DNA from: an uncultured beta proteobacterium
GTDB lineage: Bacteria; Pseudomonadota; Gammaproteobacteria; Burkholderiales; Burkholderiaceae_C
Length of the DNA: 64,000 nt
Direction: 5' to 3'
Assembly (NCBI GenBank): GCA_903886275.1
Contig: CAISLN010000006.1
Location: 1-64,000, forward strand
Of this stretch, positions 15,738-25,911 are shown piece after piece (position 1 is the first letter of the stretch; the number at the start of each line of letters is the position of its first letter). The position numbers and the translations under genes are program-made. A model generated the notes under the pieces. The model was given only the letters and a program-made list of their open reading frames with translations, was not told where the DNA came from and ran no database searches.

Positions 15738-16985
15738 ATGTTGACGCATAAAAATGGCTACCAGTTTGACGAGGCCCAATCCATGCTGGAGTTCTGCCTC
15801 GACCTCGACAGTCAGGACGATCGACTCCTTATTCAACCCGAGGTGGATGCGCGATTTACGCAGCGGGTTGACAATGCACGCTGGGATGTCAACCCGGTGT
15901 TCGATTCCAGGGAGGTGGTGGCAATCGATCTGCTCAAATACATTGCAAATCCACGCGATGCGTCGCTTGCGCCCTGGCGCAAGTTGTTTGCCGATTCGCG
16001 CACGCGTGGGGCCGATTGGGAAATCAAGACGGGGAAGAAGATTCGCTGGGACGACGTTCAATATGTCGCGTCCCACCCGGTGCTCAATGGCTTTGGCCCC
16101 TACCAGAACGCTTGGACCTTGCACAAGGGAGTGGGCAAATTTGCTGGCGCATACGTCATTGCGATTCGCGGTACCGTGTTTTCGAACGGACCGAGCGCCA
16201 TGCAAGACTTCATCCTCAACCCGGTGCATGCAGACCAATTCTTGAGCCCCAGCGTGCGCTTTGCACAGGATCCCAAGGCGGCCATACACAGCGGATTTGC
16301 CCACGGTACCTTCGCGATGCTGCTCGATGAGAAGTACGGTATTGTTCCCGTGGTGTCGGATAAAGTTCCACAAGGTAGTCGAATCTTCATTACCGGACAT
16401 AGCCAGGGAGCCGCGCTAGCAACTTTGGTGCATGCGTTTTTTCATTTCGCGCAAGCAGACGACAACCGTTCCGATGTCTTCAAGTTGTGTGAGAGAAACT
16501 ACCCACTGAAGTCCTATGCTTTTGCCCAGCCCAAGCCTGGCGACGCGCTATTTGCGGCTGACTTTGCGCGTCACACGCAGCAGGACGACTCGGCAATTGT
16601 GATCAATAACGTGCTTGACCCTGTTCCGCAAGTCCCGCTTACCACGCAGGTCGTCGGTGATGTCATGGACTACTTGCCCAGTCGCTCACTCTGGATCAAG
16701 TGCCTGTACACGGTAGTAGGCGGGCTCGCGTTTCTTGTTCGCTGTGTCGGCTGGCTTGCGGAGATTTCGGTACGCAGGCATGCGTCCGATTACGGCAACT
16801 ATTACAAACACGACGATGGCCTGCAGATGGACCACAAGCTGGATAAAAGCGCCGGTACATTGAACTTCACTGCGGCAGGGCATGTATTGACGCTCATTGG
16901 AACCCCCGTGGAGACCGAAGAATTATTTATTCAGCACCACGCCTATATTTATCGGCAGCTGCTGTCCCAGCAGATGCCGGGGTAG
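15738..16985 (+). CDS. Class 3 (alpha/beta hydrolase) lipase
   Basis: The 415-aa protein carries the lipase nucleophile elbow GHSQG (residues 220-224, Ser222) in the context GSRIFITGHSQGAALATLVH. A strand upstream, AYVIAIRGT, supplies the oxyanion region, and a likely acid residue lies in NNVLDPVPQVPL, as in fungal-type class 3 lipases. No signal peptide is visible. A hydrophobic stretch (CLYTVVGGLAFLVRCVGWLA) near residue 320 could anchor it to a membrane. The likely activity is triacylglycerol or phospholipid ester hydrolysis. The ATG at 15738 follows a strong GGGGGGG ribosome site; a longer in-frame extension upstream is not needed. Confidence 0.85.
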   Translation: MLTHKNGYQFDEAQSMLEFCLDLDSQDDRLLIQPEVDARFTQRVDNARWDVNPVFDSREVVAIDLLKYIANPRDASLAPWRKLFADSRTRGADWEIKTGKKIRWDDVQYVASHPVLNGFGPYQNAWTLHKGVGKFAGAYVIAIRGTVFSNGPSAMQDFILNPVHADQFLSPSVRFAQDPKAAIHSGFAHGTFAMLLDEKYGIVPVVSDKVPQGSRIFITGHSQGAALATLVHAFFHFAQADDNRSDVFKLCERNYPLKSYAFAQPKPGDALFAADFARHTQQDDSAIVINNVLDPVPQVPLTTQVVGDVMDYLPSRSLWIKCLYTVVGGLAFLVRCVGWLAEISVRRHASDYGNYYKHDDGLQMDHKLDKSAGTLNFTAAGHVLTLIGTPVETEELFIQHHAYIYRQLLSQQMPG

Positions 16986-17060
16986 GGACAAGCCATTGCG
17001 CAGCCCAAGCAACGCTGCACTTTGCAGGCCCACCTTGGTGTGCATCGGGACTGTGAGCGT

Positions 17061-18125
17061 TCAGTAAGCCAGCGCGCTCAGCGGCATAAACGCTTGGTTT
17101 GTGGCAGGTGGTTGGTGTGCGCGCTCTGTGGCCGGCAGTTCATGGTGTGAGGCCTGGGCGAACAGACTCTGCAAGGCGGCCTGTGTGCGCAGCAGGCGTG
17201 GATCGTCGGCGGGCGCATTGTCCAGGGTGTCGTTGACGCAAAAAAAGTGCAGCTCGCCAAAGGCCCTGATCACGTGGTCCATGCCAGCGGCTGGGTCGCT
17301 GTCGCCGCTGGAAACATAGACATGGGCATAGCTTCGGCTACGGGCCCGGCCATTGGCCAGTGACCAGCGCATGACAAAGTCAGAGATGATGGTCGGCTTG
17401 TCCCAGTTGCGAAACACCGTGCTGCGCACCCGGGCAAACAGTTCCGGCGCCATGGCTTCGAGCACATACAGCACCGAGCGCAGCATGGGGCGCGGCGAAT
17501 GGGAAAAGGTACGGCAAGTGTGGCGATATTGCGGGTCGCTGGTGGAGCCAGGCTTGGTATCGAGCCAGGTCATGGAGGCGCGGCAGGCGTTCTCCAGCGC
17601 GGAGGCGTCGCGGCTGAGCGGGCCAGGACGCACCTGCGCTTCGTCCGACCAACCGGCATAGACACCGCTGTTGACGCCGTCCTCCCAGAACCAGTCATCC
17701 AGATCGACCGGCGCGCCGAAAAATACGTCGTCGTTGAAATAGAAGAAGCGCTCCGCCAGGCCGGGGATGCGGTGGATATACGACTCGATGTGGCAGGAGT
17801 CGAAGGTGGGCAGGGCGTGCGCGGGAATCAGGTCGCGGTGGTCCACGATGCTCAATCCGGGATGGGTGTGCAGCCAGGCGGGAGCCTGCGCGTCGGTGAC
17901 GATGTAGATGTGGCCATGTTGCGGGAAGAAGCGCTCCAGCGCGCGCAGGCTGTAGCGCAGTTCATCGTTGTCCCGAAAGCGCCCCTCCACATCGCCGTAG
18001 GTGGAGATGTTTTGCCGCTGCATCGAGGTGAGTGCCTGTCGTGCCTGTCGGCGCTTATTGCGCCAGGCGGGATCGCTGCCATCTACCCAAAGATAAACGA
18101 TGTCAACCGGTGCTGTGTTGTGCAT
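17061..18125 (-). CDS. Stealth-family sugar-phosphate transferase
   Basis: The 354-aa protein matches the Stealth family of capsular polysaccharide phosphotransferases. Conserved region 1 is DIVYLWVDGSDPAW (residues 8-21). Region 2 follows in FRDNDELRYSLRALERFFP and the next strand HIYIVTD, and then ERFFYFNDDVFFGAPVD with the acidic NDD. Region 3/4-like sequence is around RTFSHSPRPML and FRNWDKPTIISDF. The family transfers hexose-1-phosphate onto glycans (capsule or exopolysaccharide). No other glycan genes are adjacent, so the acceptor is unknown. It lies downstream of queE on the same strand with a 189-base gap. Confidence 0.88.
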   Translation of the reverse strand: MHNTAPVDIVYLWVDGSDPAWRNKRRQARQALTSMQRQNISTYGDVEGRFRDNDELRYSLRALERFFPQHGHIYIVTDAQAPAWLHTHPGLSIVDHRDLIPAHALPTFDSCHIESYIHRIPGLAERFFYFNDDVFFGAPVDLDDWFWEDGVNSGVYAGWSDEAQVRPGPLSRDASALENACRASMTWLDTKPGSTSDPQYRHTCRTFSHSPRPMLRSVLYVLEAMAPELFARVRSTVFRNWDKPTIISDFVMRWSLANGRARSRSYAHVYVSSGDSDPAAGMDHVIRAFGELHFFCVNDTLDNAPADDPRLLRTQAALQSLFAQASHHELPATERAHQPPATNQAFMPLSALAY

Positions 18126-18314
18126 ATTTTGTTTGGCCCTACCAATTTGTCTATGCTAAGGCAGGCGGCAAAGCCGCGCCGGGCAGGGGTCACATAGCCT
18201 ACCGGCGCAGCCGGACAAACTGTTAGGCGTGGCGCGTTCAGCGGCTTGGGCGCACCCTGTTGGCTGTCGCAAGCAGCGGGCAATGAATCTCTCGCCAACC
18301 GCGAGGTTGCAGTA

Positions 18315-18950
18315 CTACGCGATCCCCACCACCTTGTGGGTCTGCAGGCTCAGCCGCCACTGCGGGTGTGCCAGGCAATAGGCCACCGTGGCCTGGGTGT
18401 TTTGCTTGGCCAGCAGCCCGTCCATGGGCTGCAAAAAGAAGTGACCAAAGGCGAGCTGCGCAAAGCGCTCAGGCATGGCCTGGGCTTGCGGGAACACCAG
18501 CTTGAGTTCGCTGCCGTGGGTCAGCAGCAGTTCGGCATCGGCCTTGGGGCTGACGCAAATCCAGTCCAGTCCATCGGGCGGCAACTGGGTGCCATTGGTT
18601 TCCACCGCCACCTCGAAGCCGGCGCTGTGCAGCGCATCCACCAGCGCCTGGTCCAGCTGTAGCAGGGGCTCGCCACCGGTGCACACCACCAGCGGTTTGC
18701 CGCCCGCCGCTTGCGGCCAATGGCTGCGCACCTGCTCCGCAAGGCCATTGGCGCTGGAGAACTTGCCACCGCCGGGTCCGTCCGTGCCAATGAAGTCGGT
18801 GTCGCAAAACTGGCACACTGCTTTTGAGCGGTCTTCCTCGCGCCCGCTCCACAGATTGCAGCCGGCAAAGCGGCAGAACACGGCGGCGCGCCCGGCCTGT
18901 CCACCCTCTCCCTGCAGGGTGTAGAAAATTTCCTTGACGGTATAGGTCAT
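18315..18950 (-). CDS. queE: 7-carboxy-7-deazaguanine synthase QueE
   Basis: The 211-aa radical-SAM enzyme makes 7-carboxy-7-deazaguanine from 6-carboxytetrahydropterin in queuosine synthesis. It starts MTYTVKEIFYTLQGEGGQAG, typical of QueE. It has the QueE-type cluster motif CX14CX2C with Cys31, Cys46 and Cys49 (CQFCDTDF). The Gly-rich SAM motif TGGEPLLQ follows, with the later pattern VSPKADAELL. The start at 18950 is 4 bases after the queD stop, so the two are translated from one transcript. The order queD-queE fits consecutive pathway steps. Confidence 0.95.
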   Translation of the reverse strand: MTYTVKEIFYTLQGEGGQAGRAAVFCRFAGCNLWSGREEDRSKAVCQFCDTDFIGTDGPGGGKFSSANGLAEQVRSHWPQAAGGKPLVVCTGGEPLLQLDQALVDALHSAGFEVAVETNGTQLPPDGLDWICVSPKADAELLLTHGSELKLVFPQAQAMPERFAQLAFGHFFLQPMDGLLAKQNTQATVAYCLAHPQWRLSLQTHKVVGIA

Positions 18951-18954
18951 AGCG

Positions 18955-20031
18955 TTACACCGGCAAGGCCGGGCCATCCTGAGAGGCGCAGACGATGGCG
19001 CCGCAACCCTGGGTTTCAAACAGGTCCACGCGTTCGAGTTGCGGCAACTGGCTGCGCGCGCGCTGCAAAATCCAGGCGGCGATGCTGGCCGTGTCGCAGT
19101 CCGCCAGATCGGCGATTTCGTACAAAGGCCGGTGGTCAAGGGCATCGAAGATCGGCTTGAAGATCTGCTTCACATCGCCAAAGTCCACGGTCCAACCCAT
19201 CAGCTGGTCCAGCGGCGCCGAGAGGTGCAGGCGCAGCGTGTAGGTGTGGCCATGCAGGCGGCGCTGGGCACTGCCATCGGGCGCGCGCCTGAGCTGCACG
19301 GCGCTGTCTAGCGTCAGGTCCTTCCAGATGCGGTACTGCGTGCCGTCGAAGTTGGCGCCACAGGAGGCGGTTTCAAACACCGTGATCCAGGACAGCTCCG
19401 CCAGGCCGGGCTGCAGACGCTGCCACAGCCAGCTCGACAGCATTTCGCTGGTGGGGTTCTCCAAGCCCGGCAGGTCGTTCAGGCAGGCATGGTCCAGCAG
19501 CTCTTGCAGCGGAGCCCAAGCGGCATCCAGCCGGTCCGCATCGATGTGCGCCGCGCGGGCATGCAAGATGACCTCAAAACCGTGGCCATGCATGCGGCCA
19601 CATTTGTGGCCTGCCGGCACGTTGGGCAGGCGGTGCGCCGATTGAAATACATAGCGCCGCCAGACATGGGCCTGGCCCGCTGCGTCCAGCGTGACGCCGC
19701 CTCGCGTCGTGCTTTGCAGGCCGATTTGCGCGATGCCGGGAAGCGCCAGGCTGCGCTGCAACCAGCGCGCCAGATGGAGGTCACTGGGTTGCTGCAGTTG
19801 CTCGTTGAGCAGACGGTAGTCCAGCGCGGCAACGGCCTGCTGCAGTTCGGCGCGTAGGCGCTGCACCTCGCCACCGGGAAACTCTGCCCAGCCTGCGGGC
19901 AGCGCGCAACGCAGGCTGGCCAGAAAGCTGTGGCCGTGCAATCTGCTGGCGGGGTGGCCCGCAGCCAGGCCATCTAACTGGCGTGCGGCTTCAAACCCGG
20001 CGGCTGCGGTGAAGAGGGTCTTGGCGTTCAT
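18955..20031 (-). CDS. queD: Three-domain 6-carboxytetrahydropterin synthase (QueD-like)
   Basis: The 358-aa protein is about three times the usual ~120-aa QueD. Three PTPS-fold repeats can be seen. Domain 1 (about 5-110) has only LHGHSF. Domain 2 (125-228) has SAHRLPNVPAGHKCGRMHGH with zinc-binding His133, His148 and His150 and the catalytic Cys144. Domain 3 (232-348) has LHGHTYTLRLHL and the closing ETQGCGAIV. Only domain 2 keeps the catalytic Cys before HGH, so domains 1 and 3 look structural or degenerate. The enzyme converts dihydroneopterin triphosphate to 6-carboxytetrahydropterin, the substrate of QueE encoded next. The ATG at 20031 (MNAKTLFTAA) starts right at the domain. Confidence 0.85.
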   Translation of the reverse strand: MNAKTLFTAAAGFEAARQLDGLAAGHPASRLHGHSFLASLRCALPAGWAEFPGGEVQRLRAELQQAVAALDYRLLNEQLQQPSDLHLARWLQRSLALPGIAQIGLQSTTRGGVTLDAAGQAHVWRRYVFQSAHRLPNVPAGHKCGRMHGHGFEVILHARAAHIDADRLDAAWAPLQELLDHACLNDLPGLENPTSEMLSSWLWQRLQPGLAELSWITVFETASCGANFDGTQYRIWKDLTLDSAVQLRRAPDGSAQRRLHGHTYTLRLHLSAPLDQLMGWTVDFGDVKQIFKPIFDALDHRPLYEIADLADCDTASIAAWILQRARSQLPQLERVDLFETQGCGAIVCASQDGPALPV

Positions 20032-20195
20032 TCTCGGGGGTCTCAGGGCGATCAAAGGGGATGCCTGTATACCGGCCAGTGTTCGGCCAGGGCATGCAGC
20101 GGGGTCCCTATTATCCGGGGGAGGGCGAGCGGGCGCAGTCGCCGGCTTGCATGGCCTGCGCTCCCGCAGGCTAGTACCGCACCGAACGCCGGGGT

Positions 20196-20894
20196 TTAGG
20201 CCCTGCCGTGGCGGCCATCGGCCATGCGGTAACAGGCGCAGGCCGCAAGTTGCAGGCCGGGGCCGTCGGTAATGTCCAGTGCCCCGCGGCTGTAGTCAAT
20301 CAGCGTGCGATGCTTGAGTTCCAGGGCGGCGTTGGTCACGCCCACCCGGCGCACGCCCAGCAGCTGGCCCAACATCTCGTGGGTGACATGGAAATGGTCG
20401 GAGCTGAGGCGGTCGCGCATCATCAGCAGCCAGCGCGCCAAGCGCTGCTCTATGACATGGAATCGGTTGCAGGCAGCATTCTCGGAGATCTGTACCGTCA
20501 GCGACAGCACGTAGCGCAGCACCGCATTGCGCAGCACCTCGCTGGCGCGGAATTCTTTGACAAACAGCTTGGCCTTCATGCGAATGGCCGTGCCGGAGCT
20601 CAGTACCAATGTGCGATAGGGCGAAAGCTGGCCGCCCAGGGCACTGGCCACGCCAGACATGCCCTCGCGCCCGACCAGCGCTACAGAAAATACCTCACCG
20701 CCATCGACTAGGCTGAGCAGCGACAGCAGCGCGTCGGCTGGAAAATACACATAGCGCGGCATCTCTCCAGACTCGCCAATCACATCTCCCTCGCTCAGCT
20801 CTACCGCTTCCAGATGGGGCAGCAGACGCTGGTAATCTGAACGTGGCAGGGCGCCAAGGATCTTATTCGCAACTGGCAGATGGGTCGGCAACAT
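20196..20894 (-). CDS. Crp/Fnr-family transcriptional regulator
   Basis: From the ATG at 20894 the product is 232 aa. A TTG at 20945 would make 249. The N-terminal cyclic-nucleotide-binding-like domain contains EGDVIGESGEMPRYVYFPAD and LVGREGMSG. It lacks the Fnr-type Cys cluster, so it is not an oxygen sensor of the Fnr kind. A long dimerisation helix follows (LRYVLSLTVQISENAACNRF), then a winged helix (HVTHEMLGQLLGVRRVGVTN). This is the common Crp-like subgroup with an unknown signal. It is divergent from the efflux operon at 21178, with a perfect palindrome (20964-20979) between them, so it probably controls itself and perhaps that operon. Confidence 0.85.
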   Translation of the reverse strand: MLPTHLPVANKILGALPRSDYQRLLPHLEAVELSEGDVIGESGEMPRYVYFPADALLSLLSLVDGGEVFSVALVGREGMSGVASALGGQLSPYRTLVLSSGTAIRMKAKLFVKEFRASEVLRNAVLRYVLSLTVQISENAACNRFHVIEQRLARWLLMMRDRLSSDHFHVTHEMLGQLLGVRRVGVTNAALELKHRTLIDYSRGALDITDGPGLQLAACACYRMADGRHGRA

Positions 20895-20963
20895 GTAATT
20901 CTTAGGAGGCAATGGGGGCTTGACGGGCTGAGCGTAAGCGCTCAAGCCCTGTTCCTCGACTTG

Positions 20964-20979
20964 TGTACGCAGACGTACA
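20964..20979. promoter_or_regulatory. Crp/Fnr-like palindromic operator candidate
   Basis: TGTACG-CAGA-CGTACA is a perfect inverted repeat with a 4-base spacer, the dimension expected for a Crp/Fnr dimer. It lies 69 bases upstream of the preferred ATG of the Crp/Fnr gene and 198 bases upstream of the efflux operon start. Confidence 0.55.
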
Positions 20980-21177
20980 GAACTATTGTTGCCACTGCTG
21001 CGCGGTTTGACCAGCCCCCTAGGTCAAGGCTTGCCCCTTTTGTGGCACGCTGTGCCCGGAACAAAGAGATATTTCTTTACTTGCAATGCTGGGCCGCAGT
21101 CGCCGCCGCAGCGCAAAATGGCGGCTCTAGGCCGGTCTAACGCGCGCCGCGCATACCGACCTGGAGTGAGGCAAGCG

Positions 21178-22602
21178 ATGTTCCTGCTTTCTGCATACCC
21201 TGGCCATAGGGCCGGACGGCTGGCCCTGCTGTGCAGCGTTGGCCTGCTGGCGGCTTGCGCCGCGCAACCGATTGCCGCCACGCCGCCCTTCATGGACCTG
21301 CCCGCGCGCTGGCAGGACAGGGAGCTGGCGCGCGCCAGCCCGCTGGCCGATTGGTGGCGCCGCTTTGATGACGCGCAGCTCAGCGCGCTGGTGCAGGGCG
21401 CACTGGACGCCAACCCCTCCATCCAGTCGGCGCGCGCCGCCGTTCGCCAAGCCCGTGCCCTGCGCGATGTGGCCGATGGCGGCCTCTACCCGGGTCTCAA
21501 CAGTTCATTGGGTGCCAGCCGCAATACGGTGGACAGCCGGTCCACCGATGGCGCCAGCCTTGGCCTGGATGCGAGCTGGGAGGCGGATGTGTTTGGCAAC
21601 CTGCGCGCTGGCGTTAGCGCCGCCGATGCCGGCCTGAACGCCAGCGTGGCCAGTCTGGGCGATGTGCAGGTGTCGGTGGCCGTCGAGGTGGCGCTGGCCT
21701 ATCTGGCGCTGCGCAGCGCGCAGCAGCGCCTGCAGATTGCCCGCAGCAACCTGGCCAACCAACAAGACACCCTGCAGATTGCCGACTGGCGGCTGCAGGC
21801 CGGGTTGGTCACCACGCTGGAGACCGAACAGGCACGCGCCGCGCTGGAGCAAACGCGCGCCACCCTTCCCGCACTGCAGACCACCATAGAGCAGAACGCG
21901 CATGCGCTGGCTATTTTGAGTGGGCGCACCCCCGAGGCCCTGCTGTCTGAACTGGCCCCGGTGCACGCCGTGCCGCAACCGGACGAGGACATTGCGTTGA
22001 GCTTTCCGGCCGAGACCCTGCGCCAGCGCGCCGATGTGCGCGCCGCCGAGTTCCAGATCACGGCGGCTGCGGCCCGCCTGTCGCAGGCGCAGGCTGCGCG
22101 CCTGCCGCGCTTTACCTTGGGCGGCTCTATCGGGCTGAACGCGCTGAGCCTGGCCGGCCTCATGGGTGTGGGAACTGGTGCCACGGCGGTGAGTGGGTTG
22201 CTGGCCAATGTGTCGCTGCCGCTGTTCAAGGGTGGCGCACTCAATGCCCAGGTGCGCGCCCAGCAGGCCGCCCTTGAGCAGGCACAGACCGGTTACAAGA
22301 CCATTGTGCTGGGTGCCCTGCGCGATGTGGAGGACGCTTTGGTGGTGCTGCGCGGAGACCGCCTGCGCCTGGCCAGCCTGCGCCTGGCCGCCACCAGTGC
22401 CGCCAACGCCGCGCAACTGGCCAGCCAGCGCTTTCAAAGCGGCCTGATCGATTTTCAAACCCTGCTCGACACCCAGCGCAGCCAGCTCAGCACCCAGGAC
22501 AGCGTGGCCAGCGCCTATGCCGCAGTCAGCGCCGACCATGTGCGTCTGTACAAGGCGTTGGGCGGGGGCTGGAACAGTGACCTGAGGAACTCCGAACTAT
22601 GA
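21178..22602 (+). CDS. Outer-membrane efflux lipoprotein (NodT/TolC type)
   Basis: The 474-aa protein has a lipoprotein signal with lipobox LAAC, Cys27. It is a member of the NodT family of outer-membrane factors: an internal tandem of two OEP repeats (SALVQGALDANPSIQSARAA and later PEALRQ-type region ETLRQRADVRAAEFQITAAA), each with the coiled-coil helices of a TolC barrel-tunnel. It forms the exit duct of the tripartite pump encoded downstream. The ATG at 21178 follows CTGGAGTGAGG; an in-frame start at 20986 would put the signal peptide too far inside. The stop overlaps the adaptor start (ATGA). Confidence 0.92.
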   Translation: MFLLSAYPGHRAGRLALLCSVGLLAACAAQPIAATPPFMDLPARWQDRELARASPLADWWRRFDDAQLSALVQGALDANPSIQSARAAVRQARALRDVADGGLYPGLNSSLGASRNTVDSRSTDGASLGLDASWEADVFGNLRAGVSAADAGLNASVASLGDVQVSVAVEVALAYLALRSAQQRLQIARSNLANQQDTLQIADWRLQAGLVTTLETEQARAALEQTRATLPALQTTIEQNAHALAILSGRTPEALLSELAPVHAVPQPDEDIALSFPAETLRQRADVRAAEFQITAAAARLSQAQAARLPRFTLGGSIGLNALSLAGLMGVGTGATAVSGLLANVSLPLFKGGALNAQVRAQQAALEQAQTGYKTIVLGALRDVEDALVVLRGDRLRLASLRLAATSAANAAQLASQRFQSGLIDFQTLLDTQRSQLSTQDSVASAYAAVSADHVRLYKALGGGWNSDLRNSEL

Positions 22603-23930
22603 CCACCCCCCCACCCCCTGCAACCCAAGCGTCGGCCAGTGCGGCCAGCGCCTCGATCGCCGCCCTGTTGAACGAACCACCGCCGCGCGCCTGGTACCGC
22701 CGCCCCTGGGTCTGGGTCAGCGCCCTGGCATTGCTGCTGCTGGCAGGCGGCATGTGGGTCTGGCAGGCCCGCAAGGCGGCCAATGCCGCGCCGACCTACA
22801 GCACGCAGGCCGCCAGCATGGGCAATCTGACGCTCACGGTGACTGCCAACGGCACGCTGCAGCCGACCCGCTCCATCAACATCGGCAGCGAGCTCTCGGG
22901 CACCGTGCTCAAGGTGAATGTGGATGTGAACGACCATGTGAAAAAAGGCCAGGTCATGGTGGAGCTCGACACTGCTAAGCTGGGCAACCAGATCCTGCGC
23001 TCACAGGCCACCATTGCCTCGGCCAAGGGCAAGACGGCGCAAACCGCAGCCACTCTGGCCGAGGTGCGCGCCACGCTGGCAAGGCTCGAAGAGGTGGCAC
23101 GCCTGTCGGGTGGCAGGGTGCCCTCGCTGACCGAGTTGGACCAGGCACGCGCCACCGTCAGCCGGGCCTTGGCCGATGAAGCGAGCGCAAGTGCCGCAGT
23201 GCGCGACGCCGAGGCCGCCTTGGCCACCGACCAGATCAACCTGAGCAAGGCCTCCATCAGGGCGCCCTCGGATGGCATTGTGCTGACGCGCGCGGTGGAT
23301 CCCGGCAATGCCGTGGCCGCCACGCTGCAGGCCGTGACCCTGTTCACCCTGGCCGAGGACCTGGGCAAGCTGCGCCTGTGGGTCTATGTGGACGAGGCCG
23401 ATGTGGGCGCGGTCAAGGTCGGGCAAAGCGCCAGCTTCACCGTCAGCGCCTTTGTGGCGCGCCAGTTCCCGGCCACCATCACCCGCGTCGGCTTTGGCTC
23501 CACCATCACCGATAACGTGGTCACTTATCTGACCTATCTGGACGTGGACAACGCCGACCTTTCGCTGCGCCCGGGCATGACGGCCACAGCCACCATCACC
23601 GCCACCCAGCGCCAGAACGTGCTGCTGGTGCCCAACAGTGCGCTGCGCTTTACCCCCGGCGCCACGGCGGCGGGCGCGCCCAAGAAGGGCATGACGGCCA
23701 GTCTGCTGCCGCGCATGCCGGGCAACAACACGCGCAAGCCCGCCGCCGAGGGTGCCAGCACCGCTTTGGCCAAGCGGGTCTGGGTGCTGCCTGCGGATGG
23801 CAAGGGCGAGCCGGTGGCCGTGGCGGTCACGCCCGGCATCACCGATGGGCGCATGACCGAGATCACCGCGGGCGAGCTCAAGGCCGGCATGCTGGTGGTT
23901 ACCGACAAGAAGCTGGGCACAGCGCCATGA
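22599..23930 (+). CDS. macA: MacA-like periplasmic adaptor (HlyD family)
   Basis: The 443-aa membrane-fusion protein has a single N-terminal anchor (PWVWVSALALLLLAGGMWVW), a barrel-sandwich half (TLQPTRSINIGSELSGTVLK) and a helical hairpin. The second lipoyl half is SIRAPSDGIVLTRAVDPGNA, followed by a beta-barrel domain (LWVYVDEADVGAVKVGQSAS). It links the MacB-type pump to the outer-membrane factor. It overlaps its neighbours by ATGA at both ends, which indicates stoichiometric translation. A Pro/Ala-rich insert around residues 355-390 (GATAAGAPKKGMTASLLPRM and following) is unusual for the family. Confidence 0.92.
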   Translation: MTTPPPPATQASASAASASIAALLNEPPPRAWYRRPWVWVSALALLLLAGGMWVWQARKAANAAPTYSTQAASMGNLTLTVTANGTLQPTRSINIGSELSGTVLKVNVDVNDHVKKGQVMVELDTAKLGNQILRSQATIASAKGKTAQTAATLAEVRATLARLEEVARLSGGRVPSLTELDQARATVSRALADEASASAAVRDAEAALATDQINLSKASIRAPSDGIVLTRAVDPGNAVAATLQAVTLFTLAEDLGKLRLWVYVDEADVGAVKVGQSASFTVSAFVARQFPATITRVGFGSTITDNVVTYLTYLDVDNADLSLRPGMTATATITATQRQNVLLVPNSALRFTPGATAAGAPKKGMTASLLPRMPGNNTRKPAAEGASTALAKRVWVLPADGKGEPVAVAVTPGITDGRMTEITAGELKAGMLVVTDKKLGTAP

Positions 23931-24693
23931 GCAGCGCGGCCACCATCAGCCCCGCTGGCGGCGCGCTGATCGAGCTGCGCGGTGTCAGCAAAACCTATGG
24001 CAGTGGCGCCGCTGCGCTGAACGCGCTCAGCGGCATCGACCTGTCGATTGCGGCCGGTGAATTTGTCGCCATCATGGGGCCCAGCGGCTCCGGCAAGTCC
24101 ACCGCCATGAACATCCTGGGTTGCCTCGACACGCCCACCACCGGCCAGTACCTGTTCAAGGGTGCGCATGTGGAGGCACTCAGCCGCGACCAGCGCGCGC
24201 GCCTGCGTCGGCGCTACCTGGGCTTTGTGTTCCAGGGCTTTAACCTGCTGGCGCGCACCTCGGCGCAGGAGAATGTGGAGCTGCCCCTGCTCTACCGTGG
24301 CGACAGCGCCGCCGATCGCCGCGTGGCCGCCACCCGGGCCTTGCAATCGGTGGGTCTGGGCGGCTGGGAGGGCCATACCCCGGCCGAACTCTCGGGCGGG
24401 CAACAGCAGCGCGTGGCGATTGCGCGCGCCATTGTCACCAACCCGTCGGTGGTGCTGGCCGATGAGCCCACCGGCAATTTGGACACCCGGCGCAGCCACG
24501 AAATCATGGGCCTGCTGCTGGCGCTCAACCGCGACCAGGGCATCACCGTGCTGATGGTCACGCACGAGCCCGACATGGCGGCCTATGCGCGGCGCATGGT
24601 GAGCTTTGTGGACGGGCGCGTGGCCCGCGACGAGGTCAATCCGCACCCGATCACGCAGGCGCCGCAGGCCACTCAGCTGGCAGGGAGTGTCTG

Positions 24694-24694
<1 letters not shown>
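23927..24694 (+). CDS. MacB-type ABC transporter ATP-binding protein
   Basis: The 255-aa ATPase belongs to the LolD/MacB class: Walker [10 protein letters not shown] (residues 51-59), signature LSGGQQQR, Walker [13 protein letters not shown] and the switch His in VTHEPDMA. In E. coli MacB the ATPase and membrane domain are one polypeptide; here they are two genes, the ATPase ending in TGATG over the start of the permease. It powers export of a macrolide-, peptide- or siderophore-like substrate through the trans-envelope pump. Confidence 0.92.

Positions 24695-25903
<1,209 letters not shown>

Positions 25904-25911
<8 letters not shown>

Noticed and set aside
18180-18250. Sequence like an integron attC end (GTTAGGC with GCCTA nearby and a GCCGG hairpin) between queE and the Stealth gene
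   Set aside because: Only one core-like site and a short hairpin are present; the paired R and L boxes, the array and an integrase are missing.
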